A stretch of DNA of 64,000 nt, taken from Zanthoxylum bungeanum. Taxonomy: Eukaryota; Streptophyta; Magnoliopsida; Sapindales; Rutaceae. The position numbers and the translations under genes are program-made. The stretch's first letter is position 1, and each line of letters begins with the position of its first letter. Below, piece by piece: positions 23,025-33,591 of the stretch. Location of the stretch: positions 1 to 64,000 of the forward strand of contig SKCR01036751.1 of the NCBI GenBank assembly GCA_019454045.1, written 5' to 3'. The notes beneath the pieces were generated by a model. The model made no database searches. It had not been told where the DNA came from and saw nothing but the letters and a program-made list of their open reading frames with translations.

Positions 23025-25291
23025 ATGTCTAATGAAGATTCTTTATACAGTTTAGGAGCTGAGATTGATAGGTTTTTCGAATCATCTTCTAGTGAATAGA
23101 AAGAGGTGGAAGTATATAGAGATTGGTCGTATCAGGATCTAATCGAGACTGAGTTAATAACTATAGCCAAGTCATCTCAAGAAGTTCCTATTGAGGCCAT
23201 ACCATATAGGCTTTACTAGCAATTGGTGAGTCGAGTGAAGTTCCTAGTGCGAGTGAGCCAACAAACTTGTTAACGAAAAATCCCGCTAATCGAGTGACTG
23301 AGAAATAATTAAGGGAAATCAGATATAAGTATAGATTTCCCAATTCATTAGAATTGAGGCTTCCTCTATCGAGTGAAAGAATCGATTACAAAGTTTCAGA
23401 GTGGATTGGGTTCTATGAAAGACCTTTTGTTGACGGGTTGAGATTTCCAATACCGAGGTTAGTGTGGGAGGTACTGGATCATGTTCAGATTGCTCCATCT
23501 TAATTGATGCCTAATACTTGGAGGATCTTGTTGCCGATAGAATGCATGGCCTTCGAATTAGGTGTGCTCTTTGAAGTGAAGGATGTGTTATCCACATACT
23601 ACCTGAAAGAACACTTGATTGAGAATGGAAGGTACACATTATTTCTTCGGTAGAGGAAGAAACATTTAGTTACCGGGCTACCAACAAATGATATGGGATA
23701 CTGGCAATCAAATTATTTTTTTATGAGGGGTGAAAGTATATTTGGGATGGCTGGATCTGGTCGAATCCCAGAGTATTGGAGTTTGTCGAGTATCACATCG
23801 TAATCATGCATTTCCTTTGGGTACACTTATTAATAGGCCTAATCTTAAATTTATTTTTACAGATCCTTTGCGAAACCGGTCGTTTAAGTCAATAAGTCAA
23901 ATCGTCTCCAACACTAAAGTGATCTTAGCTTTACCTTCTGAAGAGAGAGATTGGAGAGTCATATTGGTAGAGAAAAGATTGAGGGCAACTCTGGTGTGGA
24001 AAAAGATTCACAAACGTGAAGGTACCATTTTGGCCTTTAGTAAACACATTTTGGCTGTGTTATACTGTAGTTGGTCGTGTCGAGAGATCTTCGGGGAACC
24101 AAAATTTTTAAAGCCTTTAACTCCCGGGAACTTTTGTGCTCAAAAGGTATAATGTCTAAGCCCTTCAAAGTATCTTCAATCAACAAAATGATGAGTCGCA
24201 TGAAGGCAAAGAAAGCAAAGCGAATGGAACAGGAGGCTGAAAAGGTTGAGGCTCCTAAGCTCAAAGAAGTCGTGTCAGATGAGGTCGTAGCGGAGAAGGG
24301 CAAATCGACTGAAATGGTCACGGCTAGGAAAAAAAGAAAAGCCATTACTGAGGTGGAGGAAGACATAGACAATGTCATTATAAGAATCCCTCATGGGCCG
24401 ACTGTAATCTCAGATCCTTCCAACATTAACACATTTATGAAATGGCTTATTCTATAGGAGGATGAAAGCAGGCTAACAACGATAAGCCCAGTTGAGGCTA
24501 TGAAGAAAGTAATAAGTTTGAACTATCAAGTATGTGTACTTAAGATTTTCTATATATTTCCTCAATTTTTAGTCGAATGATTTCTAACTCTCAATTTTCA
24601 GTCGTTGGAATGTAGCATGTATATGTAAAAATATACCGAGTCGAGTCAAAGAAGAATAAAGGATTTGGAGAAAGCTTTGTCTATTATGAGAAAGGAAGCA
24701 TTCGAACTGAAGTCCGTTTAGACGCTTCTGAGAAGAAGGGGAAAAGGGCTAGAGAAAGAGTTGATGGAAACCAAAGCTACCCTCGAAATAGTGAAGGAAA
24801 CGTCTGATGTAACGATTGTGGCATACAATCAGAGCTTTGATAATGTAAAGAAGAAGAATGAGATACTTTTTGAACAAATTGAGGGGATCGCTCTTGAATC
24901 TATGATGAAATACATAAGTGATTTGATGAAGGATTTTCTTGCAGAGAAGCATGTTCACTGGAAACCAGAAAGATGGATTCAGGAATATGAAAAGTTTATT
25001 GCTGGACTTTCTATGTCGACTGAAGGTGATGAAGATGAAAATGGTGATGAAGTCGAATCAAAGAAAGATGAGATTGAACAGGTAGCAGTTCCTGAGTTTG
25101 AGATGTGGGAGACCGTGGGCCAGACGGAGGAAGGGCGAGATATTGGGTTGACGGGAGTCGAGCCTGCTATTCAGGAAGAAAATGTTCCCACTGATGCTCT
25201 CGTGGCGGCTGAAAAACTGTCAGAAGATGTTGCTGCTAGTTCTTCGGAGGCAGCTGAAGAACAACTAGCCCGTGGTCTAGAAGTTTGTTAA
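23025..25291 (+). pseudogene. Antisense accessory gene of Tat element 1 (putative gypsy-type transposon domain protein)
   Basis: Transcribed opposite to the element's pol. From the ATG at 23025 an acidic start is followed by a conserved block (about 23330-23750: NSLELRLPLSSERIDYKV, then WIGFYERPFVDGLRFPIPR, then VTGLPTNDMGYWQSNYFF). I recognise this as the type of protein annotated as a putative gypsy-type transposon domain (Pfam PF04195-like), carried as an extra gene by Tat-lineage elements such as maize Grande. A basic segment (KAKKAKRMEQEAEK) and a long charged, probably coiled-coil C-terminus follow to a stop at 25289-25291. A 72-bp intron with GT...AG is at 24530-24601, and the frame is the same on both sides. 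In-frame stops (23501, 23651, 24455) and an early frameshift make this copy dead. Biochemical function is unknown. Confidence 0.7.
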
Positions 25292-25489
25292 CATGGCTAG
25301 TCTAATGTACACTTGTTTGTTTTTTTTTTTGTTAACTTTTTGTTCAAGACTAATATCTGTCGAATGGAAAGCAAGTTATAATGAATGTGTTTTATTTCAA
25401 GGTTGAATGAACTTTTGCAAATAATAAATCTTTATTTCATAATTCAAAAGACAACTAAGAATGGTATGTATTACCAGTAAAATCGTTTA

Positions 25490-26400
25490 AGATGAATGGC
25501 GTTCCAGCTGTTGCGAATGAGTGTTCGCTCCACGGTTTGTATCTTATAGGCTCATCTCCTTACGATTTTGGTGATGAGGTATGGACCTCCCCAGTTTGGT
25601 CCCAGTTTTCCATCACTAACCTTTTTTATGTTCTAGAAAACTCTGCGTATGACCCAATCTTCTTTCTTGAAAGTTTTGCTCCTGACAATTTTGTCAAAGT
25701 ATCTGGCCATCCTCTGTTGATGAGCAACTAGTCGAATGGAAGCTTGGTTCCTCACTTCATTAATTATATCGAGACTGAAATTCATAAGTAGTCGATTCGA
25801 CTTCTCATCGAGCTATTGGTAGCATAGAGAAGGGATGGTTTCATCGGTTGGTATTACTGCTTCAGTACCAAATGCCAGAGAAAATGAGGTTTCTCCAGTA
25901 GACGATTGGGCCGTTGTTCTGTAGGACCACAATACCCTCGGGAGTTCATCTTCCCAAGCACCTTTAGCTTTCTCTAATCTTTCCTTCAAAGTGTTCAGTA
26001 TCGTTTTGTTAGACGATTCAGCCTGACCGTTAGCTTGTGGGAAGTATGGGGTTGAAAAATTTAACTTTATGCCCCAATTCTTACAGAAATCTTAAAAACG
26101 ATGGCTGATGAATTATGAAACATTATCAGTCATGATTTCCCTTAGTACGCCGAATCGACATATTATATTCTTCCATATGAATGCCTGTGCCTCTTTATCA
26201 AGTACTCTGGCGAATGATTCTGCTTCGATCCACTTCGAGTAGTAATATGTAAGTACCAGCATGCAGACTCGATGACCTGGGGCGGTTGGAAGGTTCCCAA
26301 TGATATCCATTCCCTACTTCATGAATGGCCAAAGAGATATGATGGGATTGAGTCTTTCCGGTGGTAGGTGTGAGACTGAAGCAAACATTTGACATTAATG
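25490..26400 (-). pseudogene. Ty3/gypsy integrase of Tat element 1
   Basis: Minus strand from 26400: MDIIGNLPTAPG, then VLTYYYSKWIEAESFARV (catalytic Asp region), then IICRFGVLREIMTDN (second Asp). After a stop come [16 protein letters not shown] (third acidic residue), then a C-terminal part with [28 protein letters not shown] and a GPY-like end (KLGPNWGGPYLI). Integrase joins retroelement cDNA to host DNA. The typical HHCC zinc region and all of RT are missing, cut off by the LTR duplication at 26402. Stops within the core show decay. Confidence 0.88.
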
Positions 26401-26401
26401 T

Positions 26402-26500
26402 GGCACTAGCGAATTTTAAAAATAAGGGTAAGATAAGCGGAGGGCATTACCCACCAATGTGGTGGAATCCGTAGACTCTCCGACACCCAAGTCAGTAATA
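26402..26500 (-). repeat. Extra partial LTR copy beside the 5' LTR of Tat element 1
   Basis: Repeats the GGCACTAGCGAA...CCCAAGTCAGTAAT stretch found again at 26551-26646 inside the full LTR. It replaces the primer site, gag and RT, so it marks a rearrangement. Confidence 0.75.
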
Positions 26501-27071
26501 TAGATGCTGGTTTTTGCCTGAAGTCCACAATCGAGAATCTGAATTTTAGGGGCACTAATGAACCTGCAAAACGATGGTAAGATGAGCGGGGGTACTACCC
26601 ACCGGTGTGGTGGAAGCCGTAGGCTCTCCGACGCCCAAGTCAGTAATGTGGATGAGATGAATATAGTGAAATCAAGGCTAGAAGTTACCTCAATCTCAGT
26701 TTGTTTACCGTGAGGGCGGTGTGCTATTTGATTAATAGAGGTGAAATACCGGAGAGTTGAATATTATTTTTATCCTCCTTCTCTTATAGTCCAGACCTTT
26801 TCCTTTTTATAAGGCCTTTGAGGCAGGTCATTTACTATTCGTCTGCCCGTTGGAGTCTTCGTAACAGTCAATTTATTGGAGGGTTTATGAGCTTAGACGT
26901 TTTTCCAGTCTGGTAATTGATTAGTCTGTTGACCATCTTGATCTGGGCTTGTGAGGCCTCTTGGTCTGATACTGGTTCTCATACTGGACTTACTACTGGG
27001 TTTTTGGCTTTATGGTTGGCTCCGAGGTGAAATATCGATTTTACCCTTGGGCCCAAATTTGGCCTCGTACA
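26501..27071 (-). repeat. 5' LTR of Tat element 1
   Basis: Uninterrupted counterpart of 18636-18853 plus 20809-21175, ending CTCGTACA. It proves that LTR X copy 1 is an insertion in the left LTR. Confidence 0.85.
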
Positions 27072-28340
27072 ATATCGATTGACAGTCATTACATTGAACT
27101 TGAAAAGGCCCTCAGTGAGGTATCATTTTCATATATAGACATCATTCTTGGTCAGTACAAACTTATCAGAAACAAATACAAGCTTGAGACCATTTTTACT
27201 AATGAGTGAACCTGAAACCAAGTTCTTCCGAATATCATGAACATGTAAAATATTTTTCAATGTAAGCCCTTTCCCAGATGTTATCTTCAAAACCAATATG
27301 CATTGTCCAACCACTCTAGAGGTAGAAGATTTTCCAATTGTCAGATCATCGTCACCATCGACCTTCTAATACGAGGAAAACATCTTGCTATCAACACAGA
27401 TATGACGAGTAGCCCCAATATCTACCTATCATTCTCTCGAATTCCAACCAAGTTGGCTTCTGTTACAGCTACTGAGAGGTTCATCTCTGAGATCTCATTA
27501 GTTATTTGCTCATCGTTAGTGACATGGGCCTCATTTTTCTTTTCCTTGCCTTTGTTCTGAGACTTCTTGTTTCTACAGTCCTTTGCATGTGACCGCTATT
27601 TCTACAGTGTAGCACTTCCCATTGAACTTCTTATTTGCTTGGGAAGAATCAGCTCCACTGTTTAGTCTATTTTTTCTACCATTTCCACCTTCGATGATGT
27701 TGTCATTAGACTCCATAATCTTGTAGCTTGCCTTCTCGGATTTCCTGTTATCCTCTTTCATCCTCAATCGATCTCCAAGGTCTTTAAGACTCATCATCTT
27801 CTTTTATATTTCAGATAGCTCATGAAGTCCTTCCATGATGAAGGCAACTTTTCAATGATTGTGGTAACTTGAAACCTGTCGCAGAGTTTCATTCCATGGT
27901 CCAATATTTCTTGAATGATTAACTGAAGTTCACCCAACTGAGACATCGCCGTCCTTGATTATACCATCTTGTAGTCCAGGAACCTACCCATGATAAATTT
28001 TTTATGTCTAATATCCTCGGCTTTGTACTTCTTCTCGAGAGATTCCCAGAGAATCTTCATAGAAGTCATGCCTTGATACACATTATACAGGGTATTTGCA
28101 AGTCCTCACAAGAGGTAATTCTTGCACAAGAAGTCACCTGACGATCATGTCTCCTCTCGCAGTTGCTTGAATGTTTCTGTTTCTCCCTCCAAAAAACTCA
28201 GAGGATCTTTGAGGTACTTAACCAACTGCAGTGTTGTCAGCTAGAATAACATTTTGCTATGTCATTGTTTAAAGTTTACTCCATCAAACTTTTCTGGCTT
28301 TTCTCCGTGAGTGACCGAACTGTGATATTTCCGATAGCCA
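27072..28340 (-). pseudogene. Copia B gag and protease remnant
   Basis: Minus strand from an ATG at 28338-28340 (MAIGNITVRSLTEKS). After an early frameshift the copia gag signature EKFDGVNFKQWHSKMLF appears, then a UBN2-type gag core (EKLPSSWKDFMSYLKYKRR near 27800-27870), a Lys/Asn-rich region with part of the zinc knuckle (27560-27680), and protease-distal sequence ([26 protein letters not shown] at 27200-27290). The order continues into the integrase at 18628 once the Tat element is removed. Several stops and frameshifts. Confidence 0.85.
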
Positions 28341-29331
28341 TGTGTAACTGAAAAAACCAACAATAATCAATAAGTCTACAAAAGATAAATTGAACAACGA
28401 TCAAACGCATGATCTTGTTTAAGTGATATACTAAAAATCCACTCGTTGTTATATTGGACAGTAGTAGCAAATAACACAAGTTCTTGAATTTACAATTAAG
28501 ATTTCTTATGATAAATGAATAAAAGAATATTCCTAGAGGACGAGAAGGTCCGGAGTAACCACTTAAATCCCTGACCACTTAGGCTCTTATTGTAATTTTG
28601 ATAGAATATCCTTTAATCATTTTTTTAATAGAATATCTTAAACATTCAAACTTAGTATTACACTTCAATTCACAATACAATAATTAATATGTGTAGATTT
28701 GTATGTGTATATGTATAAGTCAATCAAGCTTGGAAGGAATTACTTGTGTAATGTTACATTTTTAATTATCAACCAAGTATGCAACACTAGATTAATTTTC
28801 AACTTTGTCATTATGTGTATACTTGTGATAATTGAACTCCCTAATATTAACTTAAGCTTATACTTCCAAGTTTATAATAATACAATATATGATTTTACTA
28901 AGTTAACATTATGTCATACATGGTAATATAAATTAATCTATGTCTATGTTATTATTTTTTAATCTAAAATAATTCCATGATTAAATCGTTGGTGTCACGT
29001 TCGTTAATTCGTTCGAATGAAACTTTCCAGTGAGTTCACGTTCATGTAGCGTTCGTAAATATGTTTGAACAAAGTATTCCATAGAGTTCATGTTTGTGTT
29101 GCGTTCGTAAACATGTTTGAATGTTCTTTGGCATAAGACTGGCGTTTGAGTTGCGTTTGAAGACGCGTTCGAACGAGACTACAAAAAATAGAATTTTTGC
29201 CTACGCGTTTGTCAGACGTTCGAAAGTCCATGCGTATTTTTCATGCACATAATACATTTTCTAGAAAATTGATAATTAAAACATGTAAAATTTCATATAA
29301 CAACACTTAAAATGTGATAAGTTCTTAAGAT
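28341..29331 (-). other. Copia B 5' leader with degenerate repeats
   Basis: About 990 bases between gag ATG and LTR, against 22 bases in copia A. On the minus strand GTTTTTTCAG lies 6 bases before the ATG, like an intron acceptor. At 28990-29230 about four diverged units of roughly 60 bases contain CGTTCG/CGTTCGTAAACATG. It could be a leader intron or an old insertion. Confidence 0.45.
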
Positions 29332-29499
29332 TGTTGGTAAATATGTGCTATCAAACGAAATTAACATGCAACATTCAATCAATTGTACACTAACATGCCA
29401 AATTGAATATAAACCATAAAACTTATAAAAACCTGGAAATGTAGAAGAAGATGATCAAACTTGGTCCAAGTCGAGTTTCTTCTGTCCTTAAGAACTTAT
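29317..29499 (-). promoter_or_regulatory. Self-complementary primer-site candidate at the LTR/internal junction (copia B)
   Basis: Adjacent to the 5' LTR (boundary 29332), ATAAGTTCTTAAG at 29317-29329 is the exact reverse complement of CTTAAGAACTTAT at 29487-29499 inside the LTR (13 bp). On the element strand the post-LTR sequence is ATCTTAAGAACTTATC, so pairing starts at base +3, as in copia A. No iMet-type primer site. The paired sequences differ from those of copia A on both sides of the stem. Function inferred, pairing seen. Confidence 0.58.
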
Positions 29500-29899
29500 T
29501 AGCCCCACCTCGGTGCTCTACGAATGGTTTTATGGCTAACGTTCTCTCATGATTACTTGGATGCTTCTTGTAAAAGGGGCACTCCTTTAACAAGAACTTG
29601 AACAAGGAAAATGAAGGAAACTCTCTCTTTAAAAATGACTCTCTAAAATAATGGAAAAATTATATATTTAAATGCCACAAATAATCTCAAGGCCTCTTAA
29701 TTTATAGGCATGAAAGAGTGTCTTTGAAGACACCATTTGGTTTAGGGTATAACCCTCCTAAGGGTTTAAAGGTCTATAGATCCATCATTTAAATTTAGAG
29801 GATATGTTCATTCACCTTTATACTGTTCCCACAAGGCACTTCTAAAGGACATACCTCTCATACATATATTTATATATATTAAGAGAAATTTTTTATTAT
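29332..29899 (-). repeat. 5' LTR of copia B (shared with a collapsed upstream unit)
   Basis: TGTTGGTAAATATGTG to about TTTTTTATTA on the + strand, diverged copy of 11969-12556. Its inner side carries the pairing site; its outer side is followed by a polypurine complement (TCCCCCAC) and 3' internal sequence instead of host DNA. Confidence 0.8.
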
Positions 29900-30172
29900 C
29901 CCCCACAATTCTCTTAATATTAATGAAGACAATAAAGAGAGTTTCCGTGAAATAAAATTGCATCAAAATAAGTAGCTTCCACCTTGAATCTTTCCCAGTG
30001 AATGACAATCAGATTTACTTGGCAAACCAGTGACTTATAGTCTTGAACTGTTCTACCATTGATGTAAACCAAGACAATTACCAACACACAACTTTACTTC
30101 GACAATTTCACGTTCTACGGTTGTGTTCATTCAGGCCATTTTTCCCACAAGGCACTTCTAAGAGGCATGCCT

Positions 30173-30226
<54 letters not shown>

Positions 30227-30288
30227 ATATAATATATATTAAGAGAATTTTTTTACAATCAATAAAATATTAAGAGAATTTTTTTACA
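29900..30288 (-). repeat. Remnant of a second copia B unit: 3' internal end plus LTR fragment
   Basis: 29900-30143 matches the 3' noncoding part at 12557-12790. At 30144 it jumps into the LTR (CCCACAAGGCACTTCTAAG, as at 29829-29848) and ends in TTTTTTTACA at 30257, with the last 31 bases duplicated to 30288. A (TA)n run of about 60 bases is at 30177-30240. Confidence 0.75.
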
Positions 30289-31187
30289 ATCAATAAAATA
30301 TATTAAAGCTTAAACTCTCAAAAACCGTATTCATTTAAACTATGGTCAGGTCCTGCCTTACCCCGCTTAATATGGGGGCCGGACTGAGGCCAAGTGCGGC
30401 ACTAAAATTTTTAAAAAAATTAATTAAATAGTAGTATTTTTTAAAAAAGAATTACATAACCTTACTATAAATTAAATTTTTTTCAAAAGTTTACACCCTT
30501 TAAAATACATTACAAGTTCTAAATATTAAAAAAAAAAAACTAAAAGAATAACAAGTAATATTAATACAATTTAAACAAACTTAAAAAATAATAATAAATC
30601 ATAAAATACTATACTAGTATATTAAACAATACTAAAAATAAATAATTCGAAACTACAAACATAATTTTACCAACAAACAAACACACATATATGAAAATCT
30701 TTCAGACGTTAATCGACACCGTTTTTGCACTATTTTGTGTTGTCGTTTATCGTATCCGAACAAAAATTCGAATTACAAGATTTTATCTAACCCTTTAATT
30801 AAAAGACTTTATTATTTATGACCTAATCATAATCCTTTTCTTTAGGGCTGGCCTAAAGCCCTCAGCCAGGCCCGATCCTAATCTGGGTAATTTTAGGCGA
30901 GTGGTTCTCTATTTTAAGATGATAGATGTTTTAGAAATTTTAGACAATGGTATATCTGTAAATTGTGGCTATAACTCATAACAATGCTTTAAAAGAAACA
31001 AAATTAAATATGAATCATAACTAACTTTTAACTGAAGTCAAAATATAATACATGTGTCAAAGCTATAAGCAACGGTGCAAACAGTCGTCCTAACACTGCT
31101 CAACAATGATTTATGCCTCTAGAAGAGTACAAAATTTTTGAAATAAAAAAGTTCATAATTATTACAATCAAAAACTAATTTTTGTCC
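30289..31187. other. No gene seen
   Basis: Very AT-rich. The GC-rich segments at 30344-30400 and 30843-30900 (GGCCGGACTGAGGCC; GGGCTGGCCTAAAGCCC) hint at the ends of a hAT-like element, but I could not find matching terminal repeats or a TSD. Confidence 0.35.
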
Positions 31188-31660
31188 TATATTAAAATGT
31201 TTTTATATCTTTGAGAGAATTTTTTTTGGTTTTTTTATGTGTAAATATTTATATATTTGTTGATGGTGATTTTCAGCCCGAGGAATTCCGAAGCCTAAAG
31301 AAGGGTAGAATGAGTTTTAGGCGCATAACATATGAAAGTCCAAAATCTTCGTGAGAATAAGAAGTCAGAACAGAGGACCAGAGCTCGAGGAGCAGATGAA
31401 GACCAACCCGATGAATTTTTATCTTATATAAAAATGTTTATATATGTTTGAGAGAAATATTTTTTGGTTTTTTTTTTTATATGTGTAAATACTTGTTGAT
31501 GGTGATTTTCGGCCCGAGGAACTCTGAAGCCTGAAGAGGAGTAGAATGAGTTTTAGACGCTTAACAAATGAAAATTCAAAATCTTCGTGAGGATGAGAAG
31601 TCAAAATAGAGGACCAGATCTTGAGGCGTAAATGAAGACCGACCCGATGACAATAATCAG
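31188..31660. repeat. Two-copy tandem duplication, about 236-bp unit
   Basis: The stretch with TTGAGAGAA, GTTGATGGTGATTTTC, GCCCGAGGAA and ATCTTCGTGAG occurs at about 31188-31424 and again at 31425-31660 with roughly 10-15% differences. TGTTGATGGTGATTTTC..GCCCGAGG resembles the start of the Tat LTRs (TGTAGACACTGGTTTTCGCCCGAGG). Confidence 0.75.
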
Positions 31661-32713
31661 ATTCAGTAATATCCATGCAGATGAAGACTGACCCGATACC
31701 GTCATAAGATATGTTTTATGCTTGTAACAATAAGAGTAAGATTTGGAGTAAGCCAACTGAGGCATGATTATTTACACATAAAAAAACTTATCAGCAACAA
31801 AGGAATAGAGGAAAATGATAATTAGAAGATGCAAGCTTAAGAAAATCATAACAGTTCAGACTTTCATCAAGATAAGTTATTTCTCAATGTTTCTACATGT
31901 CCATAAATAAAGCGGTTGATGAGCTTAATGTCGGCTTGACCTTTTAAATATAAGGAGAGGGAAGTAAAGGCATTTCTACCAACCTGACCTGGTAAAAGGA
32001 ACAAGGAAAGACATCTCCCGTTTTGGTACACCGACCCGAGGGTACAAGTCGGGTTGTAATATTATTCTCATGTACGAGCGACGTAAGCCATAAATGGAAG
32101 TTTGAGCCTCCCAATGGCTGATGAGATAAGAGTAACCCAGCGGTTGATGGGATGGAAGAGAGTCCCGGACTTATCCATTGCCAAATGAAATCATGTGAAT
32201 GGTCGGAATACAGGTTGGCATATGGGTAGAGTGTGTAGCAGTTACTAAAGAATGTTGAATTAATGAGGTTCAGATGGCAGAGAGTAGTTATCTCAGACGA
32301 TAAAGATATTATTTATAGAGTGATTAGGGAAATAAGCCTAAGCAATGATAGTAGGGCAACGTGGCTGATGTCAAGAATTGGTGAAATAGTGGATTTGGCG
32401 TATTATATAAATGGGTTGAAGACTCAGTTATGAGGGTTTGTTAATTTTATTAGTATTTTTTCATATTTCTCACAATTTGTAAAAGAGAGAGAAAACTCAG
32501 TGTAAACGAGAGATAAAGAGGTCGGTCTGACCCGAGGTGCTAATAAAAGTTCATCTTCCTTTGTTCTCGTGGACGTAGGAGTTAGGGCAGTTGTGGAACC
32601 CTTAGGGTCGGATTGGTGCCCCGCACAGCGGAAATGGATCAAACCCATATATATCAAGTTTGGGTGTAATTTTAAATTATTTAATGAAATACTATATTTC
32701 ATTACGAGTGTAT
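31661..32713 (+). repeat. Probable LTR-derived sequence of a further Tat-like element
   Basis: No coding region. 'gacccgagg' motifs recur (32034, 32529) and the start of the tandem duplication upstream is LTR-like. Boundaries not resolved. Confidence 0.35.
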
Positions 32714-32804
32714 TGAAATGGGGTTTTCCGAAAACCCCGGGTCGGGCGCAGCGGAAACACGGGTCGGGCAGAAATCGTATTTCAAAACTTTTTCAAGTAC
32801 CAAG

Positions 32805-33443
32805 TGTAGACACTGGTTTTCGCCCGAGGTCCACAATCGAAATTTCGTGAGGAGGGGGCACTGGCGATCCTGCAAAACAAAGATGTAGGGTGAGCGAGAG
32901 CACTGCCCACCGGTGTGGTGGGTGCCGGGGGCACTCCGACGCTCAAATCAGTGAAGGTATTAAGGAGTTAGAAAGTGGGAAGTCAAAGGTTGGATACTAC
33001 CTTGAGCTTCGTAGGGTGCCGTGAGGGCGGTAGGTATAAGGTGTAGTAAGCTTGAGGGTGTCCCGAAGCTTGAGTAGGTGAGCTATAGGTTCCCTCTCCT
33101 TTCCTCTGGACCCTCTTCTCTTATATACACGCCTTTGTGTGCATTTACTATTCTTTGATTGCTTGTCCGCTGGGCGTCGATAACGGTTGACTTCATGAGG
33201 GGGGTTTTATTGTGTTTTGCCCGTTGTTGGCTGGCAACTGTTGAGTTCATGAATGGTGTTTATGAACTGAGGCGTTACGTGGGCCGACCTCTGGATGGTC
33301 CTTTGGTTATGGGTGTTGGTGTTCATCGGGCCTGGGCCGACATTATGTCTTTAGGGTTTGATTAGGAGGCTTCAGGGGTGCATTTAGCAGTGGGTCTGAA
33401 GCGAAAGACCAAAATTACCCTTGGGCCAATTTTGGCCCGTACA
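32805..33443 (-). repeat. 3' LTR of Tat-like element 2
   Basis: 639 bases, with only a few differences from 38411-39050 (for example gagcgagag versus gagcgggag). A 68-codon open frame occurs in both copies but has no known motif. Confidence 0.92.
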
Positions 33444-33591
33444 GTTTGTCCCCTACTCTCTAAGTCAATGTGTCTTTGGCTTGGAGAGTACTTGACGCGT
33501 GTGTCGCTTGGGACGAGGCCATAGTATGTAAGTGCACTCGAGCGTCGATGCTACCTATTGATTGAACCAAACGAATGTCAAGTTATGAACT

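Larger units (their letters stand above)
18636..27071 (-). mobile_element. Tat-lineage Ty3/gypsy element 1 (degenerate), nested in copia B
   Basis: On the minus strand: 5' LTR (27071-26501) with an extra partial LTR piece (26500-26402), gypsy integrase (26400-25490), an antisense gene (23025-25291, + strand), a tandem-repeat block (21265-22480), a polypurine tract (complement of GTTTGTCCCCTACTCTC at 21176) and a 3' LTR (21175-20809 plus 18853-18636) split by a solo LTR. Gag, protease, RT and primer site are deleted. Layout and integrase fit the Tat lineage. The last bases before and after do not give a clean TSD. Confidence 0.82.
11969..30288 (-). mobile_element. Copia B: Ty1/copia retrotransposon broken by nested insertions
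   Basis: Reading on the minus strand: LTR (29899-29332), leader, gag/protease (28340-27072), then after the Tat insertion integrase, RT and RNase H (18628 down to 13100), and LTR (12556-11969). Nested inside are a solo LTR (14131-16484), a hAT MITE (17137-17677) and a Tat element (18636-27071). To the right of the 5' LTR lies another 3' internal end (29900-30143) plus an LTR fragment (30144-30288), the collapsed remains of a second head-to-tail unit. Outer flanks are ATCCA (11964-11968) and ATCAA (30258-30262 or 30289-30293), possibly a decayed TSD. All reading frames are broken. Confidence 0.85.

Noticed and set aside
30043..30273. Open frame with an Ile-Tyr run
   Set aside because: Translation of a (TA)n microsatellite.
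30344..30900. Possible hAT element bounded by GGCCGG-rich ends
   Set aside because: No matching terminal inverted repeats or 8-bp TSD could be found.
33159..33365. 68-codon open frame, identical at 38766-38972
   Set aside because: It lies in the LTR; identity only reflects the two LTRs of one element.
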